Assembly: GCA_963169105.1 (NCBI GenBank) | Contig: OY720636.1 | Span: 94,284,583-94,348,582 of the forward strand | DNA length: 64,000 bases | Source: Ceriagrion tenellum | Lineage: Eukaryota > Arthropoda > Insecta > Odonata > Coenagrionidae | Direction of reading: 5' to 3' | Part shown: piece by piece, positions 1 through 11,638 of the stretch | Numbering within the stretch: position 1 is the first letter of the stretch | How the letters are laid out: each line of letters starts with the position of its first letter | Program-made: the position numbers and the translations under genes | The notes under the pieces: generated by a model | Database searches by the model: none | Told to the model about the DNA's origin: nothing | What the model saw: only the letters and a program-made list of their open reading frames with translations

Positions 1-2265
1 ATATTTTACGAGAGAGAGTGAGTAGGACTATTTTTTTGCATGACGTTTGACATAATTGGCTGGACTCAGACTATTAGGGAAGAAACTATCGCGGACAAAA
101 GATAAAATAATGTACCACAGAACCAATAGATTTACAATTTCATTCTTTCCACGTAAGGGACCATAACAGAAGCGATAGATCAGTTCTATAAAACTCCGAC
201 GCTTACAAGGTAGAATAGATTCTGTTCTTCTGCTTAATAACTCATCATCGGTATTAACAAATTACATCGCTTTTAATGTCTGACAACATTTTGCTCTGCA
301 TCATTTAGCATCTATTAGTATTCTTCAGCATTAATAATACTAACCATAATATCTCACGACTGTATAGCATGATTGAATTTTCGTCTTTGAAGCACTCTCC
401 TGGTTTCTGGTCTGACCGTGTATTGTTATTCTGACTGCTGCTTTATTGGCACCGAGCGTCCGGGGAACGAGCGAGGTTCTGATTTAAACTGAGATGAGTG
501 CTGTAAGGCTATAGTGGAATCACCCCGTGCGACACGCCCTAGTGGTATTGCCCTTGCACAGTATTTAGTAGATTTACGCGTTCGTTGAAGTAAGATTCCA
601 ACTGACGGGTGGTCTGCCGTATATAACACGTTGAATGCTGGAATCCGTAGAATGAAATCGGTTGCAAAGCTAATGAACGACGTGGCTGTTTTCCAAACAC
701 GGTTGATTCAACTCAAACAAGAAACAGAGAGGACAAGTCGCAGTAAATTATCACTCTATAGTTATTTTGACATGCATGATCACAGAATATGACATGTGCA
801 CCAAATTATCAACAATAATTATGCCAATAAACCAGGATGTAAACACACCACAATGCGTTGGACCAACGCCCTCCGCTTGGCTCAGTTCCGTAATGAGTTA
901 TTCAACTCCCAATGCAAACAATTTGGAATTTGAGGGAACAAAGGCATAATGTGGATAACGTGTCAGACTATAAAAATGATAAAGAACAAACAAAACAGTA
1001 ACATTAGCCTTGATATACAAACCTAATTTCATAAAATTTAATGTAAAATACCGTTAGTCACCCTTTATTACATAAACACTGCTGTGTTGTCACTTTCCAC
1101 AACTCGAGCGGTCAACTTGTAGCGTTAAAGCTGTCACAGCCCAAAAATGTCATCAACAAAATTATTATAAGCATCCCATTCGATTTACCAATGTGGATTT
1201 CCTTTTCATCTCTGCAACGTTTATTTAAGTGTAACAGCACCTAAATGACGTTTCGATCAATTATCGGGAGTAATATGAGAGATTTACGAGTCCTATAATT
1301 ATTACATACCTGCGCACAATAGTGGATTCACGGTCAAAAATATTTAAACGCTTACTATGTAGCATGATTATCATTAAAATTGTCCGTATTTTATCAATTT
1401 CTAAAGCACAGGCCTATTCTCGTGCATACATTTATCTGAAGACAGAATCTAAAAAATAATTCATCAAACTTTCTCAGCCATACATTGGTCCGAAGATGAC
1501 TAATACTAGTAACTTGACGGGCTCTTCCACGGTATTTACGCATGGCATTATGGGATTCTCTTATCAGCTTTCCTGGGGTGACATGTCATAGATAATCAAT
1601 TTTTTAGATACGCATATGTTACTCTTCAACACCAATACATCTCGATATGGAATCGATTCCAATAAGCTCTTGAGGAAAAATTTATGTATCGAAGTCAATA
1701 TAAAGCTACTAACGCGAAAAATGAATCCATAATTCATCCGTACTCATCTCTGTCATTAACAGCCGCATGCAGTCCCATGGCATTTTCACGACAGGTTATG
1801 GCTCACCACGATGGAAACACAGGTTATGGATAAGTCACTGTAGTGAAGATTTTAAGTATTTAAGATTACAAGAAAGTTATTAAAGTTTAGGAGTAAAGTA
1901 GTTTTTAAAGTACAGTTTAAAAGTAAATATTTTAAGATAGAAAGTAAAATTTGAAAGAATGATGTTCCCCCGGTCAGCAAGTGTTAAACAGTAGGAGCGA
2001 AATAACCGTAGCTGTGGAAAAACGTTAAAGCTTTAAAAAGTAGAATATCGGCAACAAAAATTCTACAGGTTCCACAGAAGAGAGTTTAAACGGCTTGCCT
2101 CGGTAGAGCACGAGTATGTTGATTGACTACGCTCATTTGAACGAAGACATTATGAAAAATACGACAATTTTCGTTTTCTCAAAGAAATTCTATTTCCACT
2201 GGTTGATGTGATTCTAATAAATGAGAAACCCGAGGTTTTTGCTTCGGCAATTTCAACTCTACCGG
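1..2265. other. Non-coding, nothing recognised
   Basis: AT-rich sequence with only accidental short frames; no splice-supported exon, RNA gene or repeat structure stands out. The missing globin 5' exons were looked for here without success. Confidence 0.5.
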
Positions 2266-2269
2266 TTAC

Positions 2270-2420
2270 ATTGACTTTTTTTTAAAGCGTTGTCAGCTCC
2301 GGTGATAGAGGGGTCAAGTTCTCGCCTGCTCACCCGGAGTCGCATTCTCGAGGACAGAGAGGGTAGAATTCTAACCACCCAGGGCATGGTTGTAAGTGTT
2401 CGTCCAAGATCTAAATTACA
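2270..2420. repeat. Possible decayed tRNA-derived SINE
   Basis: GGTCAAGTTCTCGCCTGCTC, CACCCGGAGTCGCATTCTCG and GGGCATGGTTGTAAGTGTTC in order resemble a tRNA head followed by a SINE body, but both boxes are degenerate. Confidence 0.25.
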
Positions 2421-2984
2421 TTTCTCGATGTAAATGGGTTACTGCGCAATGTTTGAGAACATTAAGTACAAATAAATAATGTGAATAAACATTGAAAAGT
2501 ACAAATTGAGAACTGTATATGAAGCGTCGAAGAAAAGCCCATGCATTCATCCTTTTTCCCTAATCCGAGGAAGTGCAGCGCCATTCCTTTTTAACTAATA
2601 CAATATGCATTCTCAACTATTGTAATATGATGCTGAAAACTCAAAAATTAATATACAGAGAGACACTCACTATGCAATACAAAAATTAATTTTTTCCTCC
2701 TCTTCACCTCATTTTACTACTTAATCCTTACATGAAAGACCAGTGAGAAAATTGTCGTAGAAAGCTAAGATCCTTCTGGAATAAGTTATTGTAAGGACCT
2801 AAAATACTACTGGAGCAAAAATGATGAAAATTTCATGACTTCTATTTTCAGACGAAATCACCACGATGCCATGAAAATGCGCAAAGTTTCTTACAAAAAT
2901 GTCTACTGATGGTGTGAAGGACAAATGTACGACTATATTACATGCAAACCCAAACCAATTTTACATCAACACTGTATCGTGCGA

Positions 2985-3490
2985 GCCGCTGCATGGGTAT
3001 GTGACGGGGTGTTATGACACCAGCCGTGTTAAGATGAAAGGAATAAGGTTTTGGGAGGTGAAATGTTGACGTGCTCTGTGGGAGAGTATTTAGTGGAGCT
3101 CAGTTTTTATTCTGGTCGCTTTATTGTGCACGGATAGAGCGAGTTTTTGTACCGATCTGTTCGGCAATGTATCTCTCTTATTATATCGCTCCTATCACCT
3201 AGAGATGTAGTGAGGCGTCATGATAATATTCTCTGTGTCCCTCTGAAATACACTAGTTCTGGACTTCTCGAGCAAAGTAAGCCTAGCGTGTAGCCTCTGA
3301 GTCTCTATGGGTTCCCCACCTTAATCCCCTTAAATTCTGTGAAAACTATATATTCGCTCGTTGAAGTTTTTAACAAACCGTGCAGTACTTCTTTGTATTT
3401 TATTAATTTTTTCGTTGAATTTCTAAGCACAGAGTTCCAAATGCTCGTGGCGTATTCGACATGTGGCTCAGCCAGGGCGAAGTAGCATCT
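2985..3490 (-). pseudogene. CR1/Jockey-type LINE 3' end fragment
   Basis: The minus strand encodes decayed VEYAT-, CRTDRYKNSL- and YISRSDRSDKI-like pieces seen more clearly at 45.2-45.5 kb. The 3' end is marked by GCGAGCCGCTGCATGGG at 2985 on the plus strand. The frame is broken many times. Confidence 0.65.
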
Positions 3491-3499
3491 TTCTTTACC

Positions 3500-4860
3500 T
3501 TAAAGAAATGTAGTAACCTGTTTACATTCTCAAGGGTCAAGCGTATTATTGGGAGTGAAAGAAAAGTTTTTTCCATCAAGATGACTTAACCACCAAGTTT
3601 TTTATTTATAAATTGATACATTTATACATTTAAAAACTAAAATATTTTTTATGAACGCCATGCAATCATTGTGTAGTCAAAGTTGATGCACACAATCACT
3701 AAATGCGGATTTGGGCCGAAAGATTATTTATTTAAAGATTATTTATCATCTAGGAGAGTTCTTCCTGATAATAAATAAATCATTCATATTCATAATAGGT
3801 CTTGATGGTGAAATACATTATTATCACTTAAAATTCTTCCACAAAATCTTAAATTCTTTCAAGAATTTCATACGTAAAATCCTACGTACGCATACTGCAG
3901 CGAAAGTCGAAAGAGAATTTCTGGAATGGAATGAAAACGGCGCTTTGCACGCAATTTCCAAGAAGCCAGCCTCACTTATCACCAACGTTTACCCGCACAC
4001 CGCATCACCCTTACTCCAGCAGCAAGTCTTTTAATCACGGCTCCTCGCCTGAGCCCCCGAAACCTTAGGAGGAGGAACAAGTCGCCAAGTTGGACGGACT
4101 GAGGTGGAAAGGGGAAGGGTTTGAGCAGGGAAGATTGAGAGATGGAAAACCGTCGGCCGGGAGTAATAGACCCTGGAGGGATGGATGCGAGACCTCTATG
4201 TGGGGAACGTGGCCCAGATATGGGGGTTTGGGAGATGAGGCAGGGGAATTGTTCGGGCAGGAAGGGGTGGGCTGGCGTGTGAGATGTGACTCTCGGTCGC
4301 CCGGAGCCATCCACAGGGGCGGTAGAAGCGCTCCTTTGTAGTCGGCGACCTGTTTGCCCAGCGAGGGCGCGTCTCTTATCTCGGGGACCGCTTCCCTGCA
4401 CGAACCATGGGGATGAAGGCCATGATGTGTACGGATGAGGGTTTACAACTACACCAGAGAACCGGAAGGGGATGGGATCTCTCATACCAACAAACGCCGC
4501 TCGATACTCCGCACAAACATCGATCTTCGAAAGCAAAATAACTACCGAGTCATGCAAGATTCATCGAACGGGTCATAATGACAGCCATGACCGATCAAAG
4601 TCGACCATGCACACAGAGGTACATTATGTAGCATTATACAATATATGATATCGCATAAATCGTCTGCTTCGACAATGTCTCTCCTATAGTCCGTACATAC
4701 GATAGTTATCCACACGAGAGTCGTGCAGTGGTGGAAAGTTTTTTTTTCGGTCGGACGCCATAGAACATCAAACGTCCTTTCAGCCCTCCCAAAGCCAATA
4801 CTGTTGATGGGCATGCTTTCCATCCATGCCCTTAGTTGGTTAGCTATGCTTCATTAAGTA
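3500..4860. other. Non-coding with a GC-rich, strand-biased block
   Basis: From about 4040 to 4420 the plus strand is G-rich and purine-rich (GGAGGGATGG, GGGAACGTGG). That composition produces a 192-codon minus frame and several overlapping ones, none with a recognisable domain. It might be an unannotated exon or regulatory island; nothing decides it. Confidence 0.4.
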
Positions 4861-5056
4861 AGAAATTGCTCCAGTTTTAACTTAAGTATGACATTCATTT
4901 TCCAGAAGAAATACAATTAAAATTATTTTTGGAATACCTGCCATAATTAGTCCACCCAGTAAACTAAACTCAATCTATGCTAAATAGTGCCGCAAAGATG
5001 TTCGTTCACAGGTTTCCGCAGTGTTGATCAGATGATATCAACATTTTTTCGGAACT

Positions 5057-5240
5057 GCCCTATGAAAAAATGAGCAACCTACACTGTGATTATATTTATT
5101 ACAACCGGTTTCGCTTTTTACAGCACCTTCAGCAGCTAAAGATGCAGTAAATTATTCCTCTGCAGCTCTTGGAGATGCTGCAAAAAGCGAAACCGGTCGA
5201 AATAAATATTATCACAGAGGAATTTGCTCATTTTTTTAAT
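5057..5240. repeat. Foldback repeat with ACCGGT motifs
   Basis: The arms at about 5057-5148 and 5152-5240 are inverted copies, from ATGAGCAA/TTGCTCAT at the outside through ACCGGTTTCGCTTTTT and its complement. The minus-strand core is CTGAAGG, stem-loop, GAAAC (5108-5132); the plus-strand core (about 5168-5194) has lost the CTGA part. No coding capacity. Confidence 0.75.
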
Positions 5241-5261
5241 TGGATTGGATATTTGGGGAGG

Positions 5262-5516
5262 CGACCGACGGCTAAGGTCATTTGCGCCATAAGGGATAGG
5301 TAAGGGAGGAAGGGTGGATAAAAACCCGGCGTCGGCATTAGCCTGCTCTTAACGAAAGGTGCCAAGGGGACCACGGCTTAACGTCTCATCCGATAGACGG
5401 AGTACTCAACTTGAACTGCCCTCCACAAGACACTCAAGTAGGGATCGGGTTTCCTCTGAAAAACATCCTCCTCTGCAGGGATTTGAACCCTGGCCTCCCG
5501 TGTGGTAGGCGAGCTC
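5262..5516 (-). repeat. tRNA-derived SINE, minus strand
   Basis: On the minus strand GAGCTCGCCTACCACACGGG and GGGTTCAAATCCC (5478-5490) form A- and B-box regions of a tRNA-like head. The body runs leftward to GGTCGCCTCCCC near 5262 and includes TGACCTTAGCCGTCGG. A similar CGACGGCTGAGGTCATT piece occurs at 16060. A short accidental frame on the plus strand covers it. Confidence 0.6.
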
Positions 5517-6589
5517 ATTTTTTCATTGTGCAGTTATGTTCCATTTCCACTCTATCAGGCTTAATATCACAGATTATTAATATTTTCCGAGTTGCGACCG
5601 CGTATATTGTTTGTGAAACTGTGTGATTCCCAACAGCAAACGAGGACGCAACCCGAAAAATGTTGATACCAGTACCGCAAAGAATTCATACAAATACATG
5701 AGACGAAGGGAAGGAAACATGAACTATTTGTAAGTATCGACCATTGCATGGACACATTACGGAAACACCCTAAAATTCTGGACACTAAATTTCTTTTTTT
5801 TTCATAGCTGCTTACCTAATCTTCACATCGACGACGGCCATTAGCGCTCCACAAGCCTGTTTTGTGTCGACCACACATCGATGAATGACAAAAAACATCG
5901 ATGTCTCGTCATACCACCCAGTACAGCGTTGGCCACTTCTCTCCAGCCTTCCAAAATCCCTCACTCCCCTCCCGAGGGCAATTTCAACGCGGCCGCCGCG
6001 CCTAATGGTCCCTTCGGTCGGACCGGGCATTCCGGCCGCCATCATCCGCCCGTCCTCCTCCCATCCCTTTGACTTGCCCGATGTCGTTTCCGGTCGTAAT
6101 CACGTCTCGCGTCACCAGGTCCGCATAAATGTAACTCCCCGAGTGGCAAGGAGATCCACTTAACCCAGCGGCGTCCTGCTCCCCTAGCTGCAAACGCACT
6201 GAACATTGAAATCTGCATATCTGCTCTCATCGTGTATGCCTTGCAGGTGGCACTAATCCCGAAATTATAATTCAGGTGAAATAAACGACCATTCATGAGA
6301 AAGAGCCCTCCCTTGCTTCAGTTTTACATTGCATATCTCACATTTCTTCATGTCCCTCTCTCAATTACTTTTCCCTATTCCCCTCCTTCTTCACGGCAAT
6401 AATAATCAAAGTAACTGCCGGAAATTTATTTCACTTTTCTACATATTCGCCCTGTATATTCACCTTGATTAAACTAACCTCTCGTCTTTGCCATCTACAA
6501 GTAAAATCTGTACCAGATGTGATTCAAATTTTTTGTATTTTCCTAGTCACGAGTCAACTAAGTTCTAAAATTCATTTATTGTAACAGTG

Positions 6590-7190
6590 TGTCATCTGTG
6601 GAATAAGTTACCAAAACATTAAAAAATAGTCTCTCTCTTTCAGAATACAAAATGAAATATTATAATATACTTCTTTCTGATTCTCAATGTTGTAGCTGTA
6701 TCACGAACTTGTTTGCTAAATTTCTAACTTCATTATATGTAATACTTTGCAGTTTACCTTGCATACTTGTTAACTGTTTTTATTTACATTGTATAAAATC
6801 TATTGTTTCATCGAGCGAATTATCTACCAAAAGATACCAAAAATAGTCCCTCTCTCTCAACATTAAAGAAGAAACATAATTATGTATTACCTTCTGATTC
6901 TTAATGTTGAAGTTGTGTCTTTACATCATGAACTTTTTTGCTGAATTTCTAAACTCATTATATGTAAAATTTCGCACTTTATCTTGCATACTTGTAAAGT
7001 ATTTATTATTTGCATTAGTTCAATTTCTAAGTAAAAATGCTATGTTTCATGCAACCTTGCGCTAGTCGCCTTTACCTTTTGTATTTTTCATTTTTGTCCC
7101 ATAACTCGCATTATTATATGTATTATTTGTTGTTCTTCAGGGGCATGACCCCAGAACAATCAATAAAAATTCTATTCTATACATTCATAC
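6590..7190 (+). repeat. Diverged direct duplication ending in a LINE-like tail
   Basis: The segments 6645-6810 and 6865-7030 share TTCTGATTCTYAATGTTG, TTTGCTRAATTTCTAA, CATTATATGTAA and CTTGCATACTTGT. The right end, GGGCATGACCCCAGAACAAT then CAATAAAAATTCTATTCTAT, resembles the 3' end of the LINE at 56.1 kb. It is probably a 3' UTR with an internal duplication. Confidence 0.5.
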
Positions 7191-7270
7191 ACTTATCCCA
7201 TCTCTTTACCAGTCCTTGATAGCCGGCAGCAAAGGAGTCTTTTGATCGTAGGCTTTCTCGGTGAATAATA

Positions 7271-7467
7271 TTAGTAAAATCTTCTCGGGTTTGGCACCGG
7301 GTAAGGCTATTAAAGGCTAACGTTTCTACGAGAAACTCTCTCATCGTCATCAGGGCTAAGACTGATTAGCCTTAGTCTTAGCCCTGATGACGATGAGAGA
7401 GTTTCTCGTCGAAACGTTGGCCTTTAATAGCCTTACCCGGCGCCAAACCTAAGAAGATTTTACTAAA
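7271..7467. repeat. Long hairpin foldback with paired hammerhead-like cores
   Basis: Two arms of about 90 bp form a nearly perfect inverted repeat around a loop near 7361-7372. Both arms carry, pointing outward, CTGATGA then a stem-loop then GAAACGTT (minus strand 7322-7353, plus strand 7384-7415). The outer arm carries GGCTATTAAAGGC and CTTACCCGGCGCC. A 13-base direct repeat AAAGGAGTCTTTT lies at 7231-7243 and 7465-7477, a possible target-site duplication. Confidence 0.85.
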
Positions 7468-8160
7468 GGAGTCTTTTGTTTGCTGTCGCTGCCAACGAGT
7501 AACCTCTTGGGCTACGGCGGCATAATTTTCAAAACATCGGTCAACCAAATGATTTTTTTAGGTACCTGAACTGATAAAAATCAATGAGAGCTAAGTTGGG
7601 ACTGTACAATAGATGTTCCAAGCGTTCCCAATGGTATGATTACGATTGGTACTGATGATTAAATGCCGACGTTTGCGACTGATTTATTGACTTAACCTAG
7701 AATTATAAAAGGATCCTGGAACCCAACACTCATCTCTCTGCTCTATTTCCGTATTTTGCTAAAGAAATTATGTTTTCTTCACATATCAAACAAAGGTTTA
7801 CACCAATCTCTCATTATAACCCAAGTTTGAAATTAAAAGACTGGGAGAGTATCAGTTTTATGTTTCTATTTATAAATTGTCGATATTTTACACCAGTGTA
7901 TTCTAAATAAGGCTTAGAATAGAATTATAATGCAAGTGTAATAACTGCAGCCTTCCAGCATACACCAGAGAATCGTTTACGGAGAATAATCTACAACAGC
8001 TCAAGTGTAAAATAAAGAATCATTAAAATTTAAGAGACTAATAATTTAAGCATGGCAGCGATGAAAAGGTATCATCAAAAATATTGTCAAAGCATAGTAA
8101 ATAGTGAAACATTTGATAAAGAAACAGGGGGTGAATCAAGAGATTTGTGGCTATTATTTT

Positions 8161-8396
8161 AGACGCATTATTCAGTCATTTGAATTCCTAATTTACTATT
8201 GATAAGATCATGATAAGAACAGTCAATAATACATTGCAATCACGTTGCGAGTGCTAATTTTTTTCTGGATGGACAAAAACACTAGATTTTTCAAACTAAC
8301 TTCAGACGCATTATTCAGTCATTTGAATTCCTAATTTACAATTGATAAGATCATGATAAGAAAAGTCAATAATGCATTGCAATCACGTTGCGAGTG
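8161..8396 (+). repeat. 93-bp direct repeat, period 143
   Basis: AGACGCATTATTCAGTCATT begins at 8161 and 8304 and about 93 bp match with only a few differences, ending GCAATCACGTTGCGAGTG in both. Fifty bp separate the copies. The duplication looks recent. Confidence 0.9.
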
Positions 8397-8639
8397 AAAA
8401 TAGTATTTGCAACGCTATGGTATCGCACGCTTCAATTAGGCTTCCTTGTTGCTACAGGTATATTTTTGCTGCTATTAGTTATTCTATTGATTTAGAAGTT
8501 GACATCAGCCTCATTACGAATCTTCCGACTAATGTAAATCTTATGTCGATATTTCAGAATATGTTGCTAATTTTGAAACAAGCAGTGCTCAATTATGATT
8601 GAACGTAAATGTAAAAATCATCATTCTTAATTATTTATA

Positions 8640-11515
8640 ATAATATTCTTGTTTTTGATAACAATAGTTTCGATGAGCTAATCATCATAAAGATGAGCTA
8701 TCAACTACCTCTACTATTTCTAAAAGCATATTGAATCCTTAGAATTAAATAACTATTTTCTTTTCGATATTTTACGTAAATGAAAGCTTCTTCAATCAAG
8801 TTAGAAAAAGCAGATGATTAATATGTTCTCACAATGGAAATATTCCAGACTTGGAAATGAACATAACTTTGACAGAATAGAGATATAAAAAGAATGATAT
8901 TGTAAATCGAATAGAATGATCCGTATTCCAAAACCAATTACCGTGTACATAGTTTAAACTAAAATGAAATTTTAGAGAAGTAAGTAGCACTCCATTTACT
9001 CTAAAATAATTGCTCTTACAATTTAACGACAAATAAGTTTTTCAACAAGTCATATGAAATGTTACTAACGGGAAAAATCCATAATAATTTTGTAAATTTC
9101 AATAAATTATGAGAACTTACACGAGCATTTTCAAACATATTCTTGCGGTATTTCGCTGGCTGAGTTTAATTTTCTACATCGCAAGCCATATCCTTTCAGA
9201 TAATCATACGCCTCTTCATTTTTTTTACTGTGAACAAATTACATGTTTGGCAGCAAAAAAGAAGACAGCATAACAAGAGAGCTTTGCAGTCAATGCTGCC
9301 TTAAAACACTGCCAATCAAAATGAAAAGTCAAATAATAAGTATTTTGTATGGATAGTATGGATACTCTACTTCCAATTCATCACACATCATCACGCTTGG
9401 GATTAGGTTCTCAAGAAGTACGTTTAATAACGCTGGAAATCATAAAAATAATTTCCATTCCTCTACAAAAAGAAATCATTATAAAGACCACCAACCATTC
9501 ATTATCCCTTGTGCATAAAGACGCTGATAAGACTTCCTCGATTCTAATGATATAGAGCTTCATTAGCAAAGACAGTGTATTTTCCGGGCTGTACCGGTTA
9601 CGATGAAAACTGTATTTGAAAGGAAAGAGAAGCTCTCTACGCTTCACTAAATTCAAACGATTTTCTAAAATTTGACTGGTCAGTCATTTCACCAAAACCC
9701 TTCAAATTGTACCTCACGCACGAAAGAACAGATTCAGGCTTCAGCGGGTTTACTAATTTAAAAATATTTTATCTGTTAGGGTAACTAAATGAGATTTAAA
9801 AAAATATATATCGCATTCAAGGGAAAAGCAAAATTTTGATTAAATGGTCATTAGTGAGAATCGCACGGTTAATTGATCCATTTTTTCGGAAAAAATCGGA
9901 GGTTCACGCTCCGTTGCCGAGAGATGCGCTGATATCACGCGTTCTGAATTCCGGACCGCCCGTTCCCATGTCGCAGATCCATTATTTCCGTGGGATGCAA
10001 AAAGAGAGATGAGAGATCTCATTTTTCATTATTGAATTTCCGCCCGCGTCCCGATTCGAAGCGATAGCTTAGATACTCACTCATTTAAGGGCGGCGTTGC
10101 CATTCTACCCGATCCTTTCAGGGAGAAAACGCCTGCCAAGTATCTTCAAACCAAAGCGGGGGGAGGGTACAATTTCAAAGAGATAAAACCCACTTTTTTC
10201 ACATATAGATTCATATATATAGAACCCATGTAATTAAAAATGAACTGTAATTAAAACTTTCCTCAGGAGCTACAAAACTTATACTAATTAAAATAATCCT
10301 AAGCAATACTGCGTCAATGAAGTATGAAAGAATCACATAATATTTTTAAAGAATGCGAGATATCAAGTATAGCAAAGTAAGGCACATAATTGCTACCAAA
10401 TAATATAATTCTATTCATTTACGATAGCTAAATGTCTCAAAAAATGATTGGTAACGAAAAATTTCGCTTTAAATTCACCCAGGTAATTGATAATATCCTG
10501 CATGCGATCTATTCAGTATTTAAACGAAACTATAAGTTATTCTTGTGAATAGGTAGCCAAATTTTGACTAATTTGATGAACCTAAGACAGCGCTAGATTG
10601 AACAATTTTGGATATATAGAGTAAACCTTTACGATAATGTAATATAAAACAAACAATGAAATACAATGCAATTACTACCTCTAAAATGGTTTTGTAGTCA
10701 ACCGCGATTGCTTTGCATCATAATTAATAAGACAACATAATGAACGATCAATAATAACAGCACGATTTCAAACAATACGGATAAAATTATTAACACACCT
10801 ATTCCAATTATATATATATCGCATAGTAAAGGGAATTTTATCTCGGCAATAGGATCTCAAACTTCTTTTAATCGAATCCTTTTCAAAAGGCATCTTTTCT
10901 GGAGCGTGGAACACGGGGAATGTTTTTCAGCCGAATGAAAACATTTCAGACCTCAAGCCTAAATTCAACGACGGAATACGCGATACGCTAAGTATTTAGT
11001 GACGCACTTTTTCAATATTTCTCCATAAATCCTCTCGTGAACAAATAACTGAGGATAAGATTTTGAGTCACCCTAACAAATTGTCACGGGTACAGATTTT
11101 CTACACGGCAAATCTGAATAAACTCCATTAATTGCCCGACGATAATTCCTTTGATGAATTGCGTTTGAATGAAAGATATGTAAAATTTTCCTTCAATGCC
11201 TCTGCTAAACATGCAACATGAAAACATTAAAAGAAAATACGGCAATGAATCCGAGCTTTGAGCCAAAAGAACTCAATAAGAATATGGTGTATTTGCCCAC
11301 AATGATTATCTTCATATAGCATACGGAGAGATTTCAAGGAGAAAGCTACAGAGCGACAAGGTCAGAACAGCGCAAAGTGGGGCCAAATACGGCAATGAAT
11401 ATAGTTTGATCCCGAAGCAAACGTCTCCATCCGGTGCACCTCCAATCCAATATCATTAAGGCTCTCTCAACGGTCCAGAAAGACGAGATGGCCAGCTAAC
11501 TCTTCTTTCCATTTC
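8640..11515. other. Non-coding upstream of the recognised globin exon
   Basis: AT-rich, with a modest CpG-richer patch at 9880-10150. No globin A-D helix exon, promoter or repeat was recognised. Confidence 0.4.
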
Positions 11516-11517
11516 AG

Positions 11518-11638
11518 GGTTATGGGGTTCGTGCAGAAGACGGTGGCTAGACTCCATGAGCCGGAAAAATTGGACGTCTTGCTGAGGGAGCTTGGAAAGA
11601 AGCACTACGGGTACTCGGCCAAGCAAGAGTACATTGAC
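11518..11638 (+). CDS. Globin internal exon (helices E-F)
   Basis: The acceptor is a pyrimidine tract ending in TTTCAG at 11512-11517, and the donor is GTGAGT at 11639. The first base completes a codon begun on the previous exon, so the upstream intron is phase 2. The next 40 codons read VMGFVQKTVARL through to EYID. Val is E11 and the His of GKKH is F8 by alignment with neuroglobin. The exon ends on a complete codon, so the downstream intron is phase 0. The frame stays open past the donor for a further 28 codons, which is read-through into the intron rather than protein. Confidence 0.92.

Noticed and set aside
3979..4557. 192-codon minus-strand frame
   Set aside because: It lies in a GC-rich, purine-biased block with other long frames on both strands, has no recognisable domain and no splice or start support.
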